This document shows positions 10,111 through 22,275 of a DNA stretch of 64,000 nt, in pieces. Both the position numbers and the translations under genes were made by a program. How positions within the stretch are numbered: position 1 is the first letter of the stretch; each line of letters opens with the position of its first letter. The notes under the pieces are model-generated. The model saw only the letters and a program-made list of their open reading frames with translations. It did no database searches and was not told the origin of the DNA. Origin of the DNA: Sisyra terminalis (taxonomy: Eukaryota; Arthropoda; Insecta; Neuroptera; Sisyridae); assembly GCA_958496175.1 (NCBI GenBank), contig OY292278.1, positions 29,388,001 through 29,452,000 on the forward strand. The letters run 5' to 3'.

Positions 10111-12035
10111 GTATGCTTTAATAGTTTTCATAACATAACGGAAATATTTGTGTTTTAATTCCAACGATGATTAAAGTGTAGCTATCAATTATCAATTAGT
10201 TTTTAATTACAATGAAGTACGATATTTTGTTGATTCTTAACATATATATTCCCAATTTGGAAACGAAGTTTCTTTATCAAGAAAAGAACGTATATCTACA
10301 TAGTCAATTTTAAAAAAAAACTTTTATCTTACTTCTAATTATTTTATTATGAAATAAATTCCCAGACAAAACAATTTTCGTCTCGTTTATTTTATTTTGT
10401 TATTTTTTCTTGGATTTTATATCAAATGTTGAAACACCTTTTGTGACCTCATATTTTATAGCAAAAAAACTTTTTGTCACAATACTTTTGAATGTTGTAC
10501 ATGTAACATAGTAACGAAATTTTGGGCAAAAAATTTAGATAATTATTAACTTTAAAAAAACTACTACTAATAAAGATAATTATAATCTTTCACTGCAAGC
10601 AAGTTTAGTTACGAAAAAAATTACTCAGACAATATAAAGATGAATTTACTGTTTTTCTCACAATCCCAATATAAATTCAATTGAGAAATTATTTGCAAAT
10701 AGCGTAACATGATGTAACCGCAATTTTATATTATTTTTTTCCGCATTTAAATCAATGAGAAAGAAATTTGAGCAAATGCAATTTTTCTACGACACTTATT
10801 TTTTGAAACGAAACCACTAGAGAAATACTATATTGGTTCATGGCAGTAAATTAATATAATAATCTTGATAAATATGAAAGTGGTGAATTATGTAAAGAGG
10901 AAATCAATGAAGTACATTGATTGTTCATTGATTTTCAAGAGGTTACTTTTTTTAGTTGAAGAAATCTTCAATAAGAAGAAACCGCGATTATTTCAAATTG
11001 GTCAACAAAAGCATAATTAATTTCGCATTATTGATCAAAGGCCAGGAAGTTGTTACGATGAAAACAAAACGAGGAAGCGAACATTTTATTTTCACTTTTA
11101 AATTACCAAAAACAATGAATTAGAACATCTGTTTTCTGAAGAATCAAATAAATTTATAGAGAACGATACAGAAATTTCATTTTTGTGCAATTGAGTAATA
11201 ATTATTTTAAGTTAACGAAAGTTTATATAGCAAAAACAATCGGTTGAAATGATTGACTGCAAAATTAAATGGAAGTGCATGATTACAGGTGTCTGAAAAA
11301 CTTTTGGTTTGGAGTTTCTGAAGCGCACCTCCATAAATTCTTATGGAAATGGATAATATTACATGTATTCTTAGTCTAAAATTTCATTCAATATATTGAA
11401 ATAAGGTAAAAGACTTCAATATTTTTCCAATTTTTTACGTGTTTTGGAAGAACTTGAATAAAGAGTTCCATGGAAAACTAGGTAATCCCCTAACGTATGC
11501 TTAGGTATGTGCATGATGAAAGGGGAGATTGTGATGATTGAGAAAAAAAATATTGGTAGGGAAACAGAAACATAAATCCCAAAGCTTTAAAGATCAAAAG
11601 TTCAAATACTATTTTATCCCGTAGTTAATTTTCATGATAATTGATTATGGAATTACGTTGATGAATATATGTATGGCCAATGAAGAGGACCCTAGCGAAT
11701 TAGAAATGCATTGAGACCATTGGAACAAAAATAACTGGAACTAAGAACAAATATCATGAGACAAAAGGAATATTGTGATTTTTGATGTATAACTCAAACA
11801 ATTCCTGTTTGTGGTTTAAGTTTCTGCTGTCATTTTTTTTAACTTCTGAAGGTTAATAAAAAAAATAATAATGAAATCTACAAATAAATGTTTAAACCAC
11901 AAAGTTTCACAAATAAAAACAATATTCTAGGAATAAAAAAAAACAACTAAAAACAATCGCCCAGTTATGACACATATATTGGCATGTGTATTTCACAATT
12001 GAGTATTCAAGTACTGTAATAGTTTATGGTGTACT
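10111..12035. other. Non-coding AT-rich stretch
   Basis: No coding frame of note and no repeat matched elsewhere in the window. Confidence 0.5.
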
Positions 12036-12565
12036 ATTGGCCAAAGTTGTCAAAGATACTTTGGGAAAATACAAAGATACTAGATAAGTTACTTTGGGTA
12101 TCTAGTTACTAAGAAATAAACTTAAATACTGATCGTAAGTTGCTTTGAAGTTACTTAAAAAGGTACTTTTTTAGTTACTTTGTATATTATGTATGTACTA
12201 ACTTTATAATCATATAACTGGTAAAATTCTTAGGTAATCAAATAAATAATTTCTTATCTTTATTAATTTATTAAAAAGGAAAATATGTTTGTCTAATCCC
12301 TTGTTACCACAACACACTTTAAAAACTATAGAAGATTAATATGAGGTATAAATTGAATCCTATAGAACAAAACAAAATAAAATTCTAGACCTAATCTCTT
12401 GCTATCTAAGTTACTATTCGATATCTAACATACTTTTTAAGTTGCAAGACACAGTTTCTTTGAAAAAGTATCAAAGATACAACATACTTTTTGGTATAAA
12501 AATAAAGGAACTTAGATACTTTTAGGTAACTAAAATACTTTTTTCTGACTGCTCTATTTTGGTTT
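12036..12565. mobile_element. Diverged hAT-like MITE with TTACTT repeats
   Basis: The left part reads ggccaaagttgtcaaagata and the right part ends taactaaaatactttttt, then ctgactgctct. The complement of the right end (AGAGCAGTCAGAAAAAAGTA) resembles the terminus of the element at 42,375 (AGAGCTGTTAGTAAAAGTAT). The interior is full of agttactt/aagtaact words typical of some hAT subterminal regions. The exact left boundary is unclear. Confidence 0.5.
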
Positions 12566-12626
12566 GATGTAATACAACTACTATTGTCAATTCTACAGAA
12601 CTAAACTACAGAAATAACTTACTAAC

Positions 12627-12760
12627 TAAGCCTACTGGTGGTCGAGTAGTAAAGGTGGCCGCTTCAAAACCTAGTAGGTATCAGGTCCGAATCTCGTATC
12701 GAACAAATTTTCAATAATTTTTGATTTACGGATTTTTATGAACCCTAGACTCAAGAGAGT
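12627..12760 (+). mobile_element. tRNA-derived SINE, copy 2
   Basis: The head is CCTACTGGTGGTCGAGTAGT, followed by a degenerate B box (AGGTCCGAATC). The body atttacggatttttatgaac and cctagactc matches the other copies. The tail is missing, so the copy is 3'-truncated. Confidence 0.72.
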
Positions 12761-13089
12761 AGCTTACAGCTCGCAATATATAACGGCTTTAATTCAGTAA
12801 TGCATTTTGAAATCTGTGTGAATTTTCTGAAAGGTACTTTTTACTACAATTGCCGAAGTACACATCTCAAACATTGTCAAAATATCTTGCACCATAGTAA
12901 TGTAATCATTGGATTTTTTTTATGATAATCGTTTTTAAAACTTGCGATAAACGAGAATCAAAATAAAAAGAATGCTAACGGTATTTTGGCAAATTTTGGA
13001 ATATACGTATAGTAAATATAACAAGAATAAATAAACAAAAAATAAATAAAAATAAAGCGCAAATTAACTCATTTATATTGCAAATATGC

Positions 13090-13213
13090 ATTTTAAAAAA
13101 TCTCACGTGATATTAGGGGAGAGGATCAAGCAAAACCTCACGAAATCTTACCAAGTGGGAAGGACGGGTCACAAAATAGCTAAAAATATCCCACGTAATT
13201 AATGGATGGCCCC
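13090..13213. mobile_element. Solo right end of the GGGGCCATCC MITE family
   Basis: The right boundary taattaatggatggcccc complements the terminal repeat of the full element at 47,257-47,680 (GGGGCCATCCATAAATTACA). The left terminus was not found, so the copy is truncated. The inner word acaaaatagctaaaaatatc is not shared. Confidence 0.55.
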
Positions 13214-13558
13214 TTACTTTAGAAATACTTAGCAGAAGAAATACAATTACTTCAAATAGTTTTGCTGAAAACAACTTCAACCACTCTCTGAGAGAGCTAT
13301 TAACCATATTATCTTTGAATTTATTTTATAGTAGCGATAGTAACAAATGAAATTAGGTCATTTTATATCATAAGATCTGATGTTTTAAAGTAATCAAAAA
13401 TAAAAATTAATATTTCTTGACTTTCTTGGCTTTGTTTTCACTAGCGAACTAATAAGAAGTTAACTGTTCCTTTATATTAATTTGAAATTATTCAATTAAT
13501 AGAAACAATGAGTTAATTAATCCTTAATCCTTAATATGAGTAACTATCGTCTATTATA
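13214..13558. other. AT-rich spacer
   Basis: Nothing recognised apart from a local repeat ccttaatccttaat near 13,520. Confidence 0.4.
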
Positions 13559-14400
13559 GGGGAGACCAGGGCTAATTAGCTATAGGAGTAGATAGGCTAA
13601 CCTTTAATAACTAATCTGAGGTACTAATCTGAAGTTACCATGGTATGGCAGAATAACTTTGTAAATAAAATTTTTTCATATCACATTCTTTGTTGCAATG
13701 CCTCCGATTTCATGAAATGCTATGAAAATTTGATTCATTTGTAATTTTGATGCAGTAGCTTTGTATTTCATAGCATTACTTTTGATTCAGTACTTACTTC
13801 TGTTAAGACTAGACAACGTGGGAAAGAAAAAATGTTGTCTGGGGTTGATTGACTAGTTATTTTAAAAATATGCTAAATGTTTGATTAAATTTGAGAAACC
13901 TACAGTAAAGACGAACTTATAATTTCACTCTTAAAGAATCATGATTCCCATATGTCAATCGAGGTACAATTGGTACAATCCCATATATTAAAAAGAGTGA
14001 AAATGCATAGTATTTTGTTAAATAAATATCTTCAATAAAAAAAAATAATTTTTTGTTACATATTAATTAAATAAGCAAATTATAAAAAGATAATGAATAC
14101 TCAATTTTTATTTGCTAAAATGTATTTTTTGCGATTTCTGTTTTAAAATTTAACACACTTTTTTATTTAGGTCAGGCTGCCCCTACTACATAGATAACCC
14201 ACCGGGATTTTGGGTTGGTTGACTAATTTTTCGTGTACTATAAAATCAAGTGTATCAGTTTTACCGAAGGATATTCCGGTTAATGTTGACTTTTACCTTA
14301 GTTTTTTAAATTTTGGTTTAGTAAAATTGTTTTTCTTATATAAAAGTAAAAAAATATTCAAGTTTAGACTGGAATTTAGTCAACTAGCCCTGATCTCTCC
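13559..14400. mobile_element. TA-flanked DNA transposon relic, 842 bp
   Basis: Terminal inverted repeats GGGGAGACCAGGGCTAATTA (left) and the complement of GGAGAGATCAGGGCTAGTTG (right) lie between TA dinucleotides at 13,557 and 14,401. The subterminal words agatAGGCTAA and GGTTGACTAA recur. Only short frames remain (for example 14,210-14,431), none with a transposase motif. Probably a non-autonomous Tc1/mariner-type element. Confidence 0.65.
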
Positions 14401-14402
14401 TA

Positions 14403-14998
14403 TGTCATTAGTAAAACATATGATTTCTTAAACTTTAAATCCTCAATATGTAACTCAATATGTAAAAAATCCTATTTTTTTATACTTCTAATGCTATATT
14501 ACCATTTCTTAGTTTAATGATCAGAAAATGTAACTTTAAAAAAATATATAGCAATGGCCAATGACAAGATTGAATTTACAGTAGAATACAGGGTAAATTG
14601 AAAAGTGGATAAAAATAGATGAAAATTTAATTAAAAAGAACATCACCGTTCTGCATTGCAATTGTATTTATCAAATGGAAACACCTATATCACCTTTAAA
14701 GCAAAACTAGAAAGTATTTTCAAAAGTTTTTTTTTAATTTCATAAAAGTTAGTCAAATTATTACCTTAACCAGGAGAACTGAAACAAATTTACATATAAT
14801 TTGAATTTTGCAAAAAAAAAAAACAAACAACCCCTTGCCTTGTTCTAATTAACTTCGCAAACATATGATGTAGATTGGATGGAGATACTGCGTAACAGTT
14901 CAAGCTATTGATTTCCATATGATACAGTAATAATTTTAAATTCATCTAGCTATGTGAATATATGAAATTAATATACCATATTATATTTTAAATGTAAA
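14403..14998. other. AT-rich spacer
   Basis: Nothing recognised. It contains several poly-A/T runs (for example near 14,730 and 14,810). Confidence 0.45.
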
Positions 14999-14999
14999 A

Positions 15000-15245
15000 A
15001 TAACTTGAGCTCCCGGTTTGTTTTGGTTTCCGGTAGACAATGTTTGTAAATAAATGAACGCGGAAACTGGGTATCGATCTGAACGAGAAAATTCTCAAGG
15101 CTCGAGTATTCCCGGTTCCAAAACGCAATAAGTTCAGGGTCCCCGGGATTGTTTCGATTGGTAACACCGCTTGCTTCCATGACACGAAAATAACACAGCA
15201 TCCCATGTAGGCCAAGGGCGTTAGCACAGTTCTAACCTACTCTAT
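15000..15245 (-). other. GC-richer block, origin unknown
   Basis: Clearly richer in G+C than its neighbours, with words such as ggtccccgggattgtttcga and aggctcgagtattcccgg. On the minus strand two overlapping open frames cover it (14,968-15,201 and 14,988-15,227), but neither shows a motif I know. It could be an exon, a UTR or a fragment of a foreign repeat. Confidence 0.35.
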
Positions 15246-16131
15246 TTTCACAACTGAATAATTTACACCGAAACCGAAATGAACCATCAAACTGCCTGTT
15301 TTCAACGGTAATTTGAATTTTAAATATCTCAAACAGGTTATTCCGAATTCATGTTGGAAATTGAATTCTTTCGAGGCCTGAATGGAGAATTAAGTAATTA
15401 TATGGTTATATGATATAGACAAAAAAAACTAATTTTTATTTCTATGGAATTCTAAGAAATAAAGTAGAATCAATGCGAATAATTTCTACAAATGAATAAC
15501 AAATAGCGGGTTTCAAAAAGAAATCTTCCAAACAATCCAAACCATCCAAACATTCCAATTATTTTAACATTAAGGTGATGCACATTCTTCTTATACTCGT
15601 ATATAGACCATAAGACTAGCAGAAGAAAAATTGGTGTATGATAGCCTCTTCTAATTTTTTATAATTAGCCAACAAAGAGTCGACAAAAAATTTTAGTAAA
15701 CATTTGGACTTTTTAGTAAGCACTCTAAAAATTTAGCAGTTTATTATTTTTAAAAAGTTTACTTGTTCAGAAGTTACTGAAATGTTAGTATCTACCGCTA
15801 CTTTTTAGGCTAAAATACAATGAAATAAAAAAAGTATATGCACCATGATGCAAATCATATCATGATCATGGAATATACACGGTGAACCTTTTTGAGGCGT
15901 GGATCATATTTTTGTTCATACTTTTTTTAGTTCTAGCTCGTGAGCCTCTAATGTGCATGACACCCATTAGCGCCTTACAAGGTGAAACAGAGAGGAGACA
16001 ATACAAGTGCTATGGAAAACTCTTTCTTCGAACATAGCGAATGGTTGCCGAGCCGTCATGGGTCAGTTAAAAAGCTTACGTGAGTCAGTGTTTGACCATA
16101 ATTCATAGGAGTCATAGGTTCGCCATCTCTG
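15246..16131. other. Non-coding stretch
   Basis: No gene recognised. A phrase GTGATGCACATTCTTCTTAT at about 15,575 resembles gtgatgcgcatcctcttaat at 17,520 and gtgatgcgcaacctcttact at 34,241. This points to a short dispersed family of unknown type. Confidence 0.4.
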
Positions 16132-16170
16132 ATATATACTTTTATACTTAGTAAGTATAAAAGTATATAT
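16132..16170. repeat. Perfect 18-bp palindrome with 3-nt loop
   Basis: ATATATACTTTTATACTT, loop AGT, then the exact complement. No target duplication was seen. It may be the remains of a snapback or a MITE centre. Confidence 0.8.
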
Positions 16171-16224
16171 AAGGCCGCAAAAAACTGACTAATTTATGGA
16201 ATAAAAATTTATTTAGGCGCACCA

Positions 16225-16405
16225 TAAGAGAGAAAAATAAATAATGTTACGGAAGTTAGTTTAGGCTGTTACGTTCACTGAACAGTACACAAATTTGGAT
16301 TGTACTAAACAAAATGCAACTGCGCATGTAACCAATCGGGTAACCTCTGTTATATGTAAAATGTAAATCAAGCTAACTACGCGAGATAATGTATGTGTTT
16401 TTTGA
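16225..16405. repeat. Dispersed repeat R4, copy 1
   Basis: Matches 58,318-58,500 in the same orientation. Shared words are agagagaaaaa, ttcactgaa, aaaacaaaatgcaact, caaatcgggtaac-type sequence, tatatgtaaaat and aactacgcga. About 80 percent similar by eye. Family unknown. Confidence 0.65.
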
Positions 16406-16569
16406 AACCAAAAGTAACTTTTATGTTTATAAATTTTGTAAATTAGTTTTCTGTTCCCTAACAAAGAATAAAATACTCGTCTAAATTTAAACCATTTTTT
16501 TAAAGTTATTTAACGGACTGATTAAAATAGTAATATTTAAATCAACATTTTATATAACAACATTTTAAT

Positions 16570-16804
16570 ATCAACATTATATAATAGGCAAATGACGGTA
16601 TTGTCAGCAAAGACAAAGAAGAAAGAATGCATTTAAACGCGTACGTGTGAGTGAAAACCAAATATAATAACTATTGCCTCGAATTTGAACTAACTGATAG
16701 TTGTCATTTGTTTCAACTACCAATTCGATATTTTCCATTGTTAATTTTTGTCAGTTGTCAGTTGTGTCAGTGTTCGTTGTGAATATTTCACGGGTAGTTA
16801 CTAG
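16570..16804 (+). mobile_element. Repeat family HB, copy 2
   Basis: Starts with taggcaaatgacgg and tcagcaaagacaaagaag, continues through gtgagtgaaaaccaaata and ttgtcatttgtttcaact, and ends tgtgaatatttcacgggt then agttactag. One of the fullest copies. The base after CTAG is G instead of T. Confidence 0.62.
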
Positions 16805-17139
16805 GTTTGGAGAACTATAATGGTGCAAATTCTGTTTACAAACTCTAGTTTTAAAACAAGAACGAATGAAACTTATTTCCAGAAAAAAACTTCTATTTAA
16901 AAATATCCTTAATTTTTCCAAATTAAGGATATTAATTAATCCAAAATCCTTATTTTGTAAGGTTTGGACCTTTGGTGTTGGGGTTTTGACGCAATTCCCC
17001 ATATTCCGAAACTATTTAGCTAAATGGACCTGATGATTGCCGTATATATTAGCAGCTTCAGTGGTAATGGGATAGAGCCTTCCGCTCGTAGTAAAAAATA
17101 TAATTTTTTGATAAATTGGTTGTGTCCATATTGTACATA

Positions 17140-17305
17140 ATTTTATTTATGTTTAGTAGGATAGTGGACATGAAAGGATGTAGATCCATGTACTAATTAT
17201 TAATTTTGCGACACTATAAAAGACCGAAACGTGTCGCAAAATTAATAATTAGTACTGGGATCTACATCCTTTCATGTCCACTATCCTACTAAAAATAAAT
17301 AAAAT
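17140..17305. repeat. Near-perfect long hairpin, 75-bp arms
   Basis: The arms are 17,140-17,214 and 17,231-17,305, with a 16-base loop. Shared words are tagtaggatagtggacatga, aaggatgtagatc and taattattaattttgcgaca. By eye there are only a few mismatches (for example catg against ctgg around the middle). Such close arms mean either a young insertion or continuing gene conversion. No coding capacity. Confidence 0.85.
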
Positions 17306-18350
17306 AATATAATTTTTTATACGTTTTTCTAAGTTTTGCGATTATTATTTTTAAATGGCTTTTCCATCCTGTGTCTTATCTAGTGTTAAACCCAGGTATG
17401 TATTTAATCGAATCATGTGACACTCTCTCCAATGAGCCACATGCTTGCCGTTGGGATATTTCTTCTACAAAAACCGAAAATTTTCGCGATTATAATAATT
17501 TCTTATACCTACTAAAAAGTGTGATGCGCATCCTCTTAATGATAATATGGTTTTAAATTTTAACATCCATCTTTTTCTACTTAAACAACACTTTTCAAAC
17601 TATGTAAAAAGAAAGAAGTAAATATTTTATAGCACAATCTTGTATTAGTACCTATTACAGAATAAAAATAAATACTATATCACTTATTATTAGTGTTTCC
17701 ATTGTACAATTTGCTAATTATCATGTATGTACTTATAATACAGAAATACATCATAATTGGGAATTTGAAAAAAAAAAAAATATTGATTTTTTTCATGTAT
17801 TTTAAAACTTTATTATTAATAATATTGATATTTAATGCAAAAAACTTAAAAAAAATTTTTTTTCAATTAATTATAAACGATTAAAAACTGATAAAATTTT
17901 AAAAAAAATCACGTGACTATAAACGCGCCATGAGTGGCCACCATAGTTGTGACGTCGAAATGTTATAGCTATTTAATAACAATACAGCGTTTACAGCTAT
18001 TACACGTGACTAGACAATAATATTGAAAATTTATTGCTAAAAAACGAGTCGTTAGTTGATTCCAATTAGCTATGTGTGATAAATGATTTATAAAGGCAAA
18101 GTCTGATAATATTCCTGCACTGCTTGAAACCATTTATTTCGACGTTTGCCATCTTGGGGAACATTTAAAAACATTTTGTTAGGAGTTGTTTTTGTAGTAT
18201 TCGTTCATAATGGTACAAAACAAGAACGATAACTTTTAAGGTTCGACATGCTCAATATAAATTTCAATATTTAACTATCACAACAGAATTAAATCAATCA
18301 AAACACTGTACTTATTATTTCTGTATCAACTGCAATGATTGTCAACTAAC
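17306..18350. other. Mostly AT-rich, some GC-richer patches
   Basis: Contains very A/T-rich DNA at 17,560-17,920, then a patch with gcgccatgagtggccaccat at 17,924. Open frames at 17,371-17,556 and 17,693-17,884 are low complexity and not believable as proteins. Confidence 0.4.
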
Positions 18351-18420
18351 ATTAGGACGTCACACGCGCTCGTGTTTGTTCGGGAGCTGTCGGCGTGTTT
18401 TCGGTACTAGATTCAAAAAA
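18351..18420. promoter_or_regulatory. GC-rich patch, possible promoter or exon
   Basis: acgtcacacgcgctcgtgtt followed by tgttcgggagctgtcggcgt, several CpGs in a few dozen bases. It contains a CRE-like TGACG/ACGTCA word. No gene could be attached to it, so regulatory function is a guess. Confidence 0.25.
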
Positions 18421-19813
18421 TTCAAAAATTAATTTTTATTTTGAAATAACTTTTAAATTATTGCGAAAATAAAAAAATAAAAAATAGTTTTGCTATAAAA
18501 CTTATATATGATCTTTCCATTTATCACAAAAAAAAAAAAATTCACAAACCCAATTCTACCAATTAAAAAGTAACAGTATTTGAATTCTTTTTCCTAATCC
18601 AGAAGAACTTCATTAGTTCGTTCACGACGCATCCATTTGCTTCTGCTTCATTTAAATATTTCATGTCGAAGGGTTGTTGTTCCCTGTACTCCCTTTTAAT
18701 GAGTCCTATGTACATATATGTTTACCACACCACCCTTATTAACTACGACGTGTTAAAAGAGTCGTTCGCAAAGGTTTGAAAAATGTAAGGCTAAGGACTA
18801 CGTTTGTGTGAATTGCGTGAAATTTCCCAGTTGAAAAATAAGGACAAGTATCATTACATTCTTGGAACTCGAAACTAAAAGCGTGTAGGTAGACAGCGTC
18901 GTGTAGACTGTAGAGATTTTCAAGAGAAACTTTCCAGTAAAAAATCAAAGTTTTAATGATTATATATTTCATCAGTTAAGATTCTAACATTTTCAATGTA
19001 ATGTTTCTTTAAAAATATTCCGTTTAATTAGTTCTCTGACATGGTACGGCAATAAGACAATGTCATTACCTGGAGCGTATAACTTGAACATTAAATTACC
19101 GAAAAGATTTCTTGTCTTCGGGGGGCTATTATGGCATTAGAGTATCGTGTTCGTAATATTCTCAACACAAAGAGGTATCGCGTAAATGATAATAGAAGGC
19201 ATCCCTCAAAAGCCAGCCTACGTTCTCAGAAAAGTAATAATAATTTTCAAATGTAATAACGCCATTTGGACCCTCTAAAATTATGTGAAAGGATATTAAC
19301 GTTCGGTCTCTAATGGATTTTTTCGAAGATGAGAATTATATTATGGAAGAATGATGGAGCAATTTTGCCAAGAAATTATTATTTGTTTCATTTTATCTCA
19401 CTTCTTCCATAAACAAAATGATAACTTTTTCAAACAATAATATTATCATTAAAATACAAAAAAAGTTAGTCAATGTCTGCTTTGTACGGTTTGCATTGAA
19501 AAGAGAATATTTAAAAAAAAATTCTAAAGACTATTTTAAATGCAAAAAAAAAATCATACTTTGTTATCTTTCAAGGAATCCGATTGCATATTTATTTTCT
19601 TACAAACATATTTTCTAGAGAATAATTTTTTTGTACTCCAGATTTTATCAAATCAAAGAAGTACAAATGTTGATTTCAATTCTTTAAAGATTTTAAATTT
19701 AAGATGTATTTATAAATCTAAAGCTATAAAGACATACTTAAGAAATTCTCATTTTTAAGGAATTCACAATCTGAAATGTGAAATATATCTTTTTTATTAA
19801 CGAAAACAGAAAA
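18421..19813. other. Non-repeat stretch, no gene recognised
   Basis: Between 18,590 and 19,330 the composition is more balanced than around it and no copy occurs elsewhere in the window. This could be conserved non-coding sequence or exonic UTR. The short frames at 18,739-18,972 (-) and 19,418-19,618 (+) have no recognisable domain. Confidence 0.35.
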
Positions 19814-20043
19814 CTAGTAGCTACCTGTGAAATATTCATAGCCAACACTAATACAGCTAGCCAATAGCAAAAATTGACAATTGATAGAAATCAAAATGAT
19901 AGTTGAAACAAATGACAACAATCAGTAAATTCAAATTTGGGAAAATGATTATTATATATGGTTTTCACTCACATGTAAGTATTTAAATACTACATTGTTT
20001 ATTCTCTCTCTTTGGCGACATACCGTAAAAACATTTGCCTATT
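19814..20043 (-). mobile_element. Repeat family HB, copy 3
   Basis: On the minus strand it runs from taggcaaatg, with acggtatgtcgccaaagaga, to tatgaatatttcacaggt and agctactag, followed by T. The ends agree with copies 2 and 5. Confidence 0.62.
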
Positions 20044-20280
20044 CTTACATTAATTAAAATTAATTTTGAACAGTTTATACAAGTTAAATTTGCACAAATG
20101 TATGCAGTTTTTTTTCAATTACAATCACTCCAAAATAAATTAAAATCACCAATCTGTAACTATTTAGTGTGATTGAAAGTTAACTATTTCTTTTAAGTAC
20201 TTGAGCAATAAATATTAGCTATAGAATTTATTAGTGGCAGTGATTCGTACCTATAGTATTTATAAGATATCGTGCCTTAA

Positions 20281-20375
20281 CGGAAGTTTACATTCAAATA
20301 AATAAACAATAAACATTAGGCTTAAGTTTCAGAAGAGTATGCAAATAAATAAATTTAAAGTTTAAATAACTTCCG
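20281..20375. repeat. Small TTAA-flanked inverted repeat
   Basis: TTAA at 20,277 is followed by CGGAAGTT, and AACTTCCG is followed by TTAA at 20,376. A 95-bp unit with 8-bp ends and a TTAA target could be a minimal piggyBac-type MITE, but ends this short can arise by chance. Confidence 0.35.
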
Positions 20376-20379
20376 TTAA

Positions 20380-21506
20380 ATATAAGTAAACATCAATCAT
20401 CATTCACAAATCTACGTACCTTAAATTGTATATAGTATGATTACAAATTGCACTACAAATCCACATGGAAACTTCTAAAAATTTATCAAAAGAAGCCTGA
20501 TGAAGGAATAAAGGATTCACAAAATAAGTATACTTTTAGTTGTTGGTTCTTATTTCGCATGTTTCTCATTACTTTTCCGCAAGTTCAAAACTTTCTTTAC
20601 TTAGAATTTAAAAATGTATAAATTATGCTCATTCTTAAATTGCTACTACTCATTACTACTACAATTACTTCCAAAATTTGAAGTCATAATTAAACATAGG
20701 AATAGGTCGCAAAGAAATACAGTTTAATAATTAAAAATTATTATCAATATTTTTTAAGCATATCACGTACCTACTGTAATACAATTTCATTCCATTTTCC
20801 TTTTTTGATTGTTTTAAATTCTTTGTCATTTAATCTAAACAGTTATGACTTTTTTCCAAATGTAAGTGGACCGTGAAATGTTTTTGTTTTGTTCATTATT
20901 TAGGGCTTGTGGTTGCTGCGTTTGTCTCTCTATTTTCAAACTCAAAAAGCAACAACGTTGGTAATGTCTATGATTGTTAGAATTAAGCGGACTATAAATT
21001 TTTATGCTTGTGGTTTTCAACATTTATTATCAAGTTTTTAGGTGTGTTTAGCTCGAAGGTGTTAAAATAAATGTTGTTTGGATATTCGGTGCCAAGATAG
21101 TTTTGTGATCCAAACACCAGTTTGGTGTCAACTTGGATTTATTCAATTTGTACTCGTAAATAATGACATCATCGTGACGCTTTCACTTGATATTTTATTG
21201 CAAGAAAAAGAAATAACTGATTTCTACCATTTACAAGTGATTCGAATCAAAAGCATAAATATTTTTGACTTCAAAAAATAAATATTATATATGGATACCT
21301 AATTTAGTATAGTATTATATGATATACCTACTCAAACACTACGAAAAGTACTTTCCAGAACTCTTATCAGCCAACGTTAATATAAGTCGAGTCAAGGATA
21401 AAGATAAATGTCCATTTTTTGTCCCTGTTATTTTTGAATAACTATAATTAAAATCTACGACATTAATTAGTTTCCACGGAGTCCAAGTATTTTGACGCAA
21501 TACTTA
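20380..21506. other. Non-coding AT-rich stretch
   Basis: Frames at 20,835-21,023 (-) and 21,078-21,281 (+) have no recognisable features. No repeat seen. Confidence 0.45.
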
Positions 21507-21672
21507 AAGCCTACTGGTGGCCGAAAGGTCAGGGTGGTCGCTCCAAAACTGACGGCTTCGATTCTCGTTCATAGAAAATTTTCAATATTTCTCGATTTGC
21601 GAATTTTTATTAACCCTAGAGTCGCTAAGTACTTTGGCAGTTATAAACCAACAGTAAATAACAAAAAAATCA
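21507..21672 (+). mobile_element. tRNA-derived SINE, copy 3
   Basis: The head is CCTACTGGTGGCCGAAAGGT and the B box is diverged (GGCTTCGATTC). The body reads caatatttctcgatttgcga, then attaaccctagagtcgctaa, and the tail aacagtaaataacaaaaaaa. Full length. Confidence 0.75.
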
Positions 21673-22275
21673 ATACTTCATTCTGCAAGTACTAAATTAG
21701 TACCCTAAAATCTAAATATTTCTAAGGTTGAACACTTCAAGACCTAAAAGATGATTTAAGAAGTTAAAAAAGAAGTAAATTTTTTTTTATTAAATATAGT
21801 ACAATCAGCCTTGTTATAACCGGCAGTTTGGAGTTAGGTCAAGGTTAGGCTATAAGCCGATTTCGTTCGACAAAATTTGACACAAAGAAGTTTTTCAAAC
21901 CCTTGAATCCTTCTTCTCTTTGTCTATTTATTAGTGCATTGATTGTAAATACACATATTTTACCATAACCGTAAATAATCTGGTGGAAAATTACTTCCAC
22001 AAAAAATAAGTCAGACATGAAAAGTCTATTTTTTAACCATTTTTCGATAGGCCTCCTCGCCAGGAAATCGTAGTCGTTTGCAATTATTAAAGGTAGGAGA
22101 AAAAAAGTCTCAAAAAAAACCAATTCAAAAACCTCAATAATCAAAATTTGCATGTTTGTTTAATTCAAATTTTCATAACAACCATTTATGAAATTAGGTT
22201 TACGACTGAATGTGTAATAAGGGTGATTTTAGCAAACTATAGATCCATTATGCACTCACTGTGCAATCACTATAT
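21673..22275. other. Spacer with one unrecognised frame
   Basis: A 102-codon frame runs from 22,153 to 21,845 on the minus strand. It shows no known motif and has an F/I-rich composition set by the AT content. I do not call it a gene. The frame contains no Met-context or splice evidence. Confidence 0.35.

Noticed and set aside
21845..22153. A 102-codon minus-strand gene
   Set aside because: Hydrophobic, AT-driven composition, no domain or supporting signal. Possible but unsupported.
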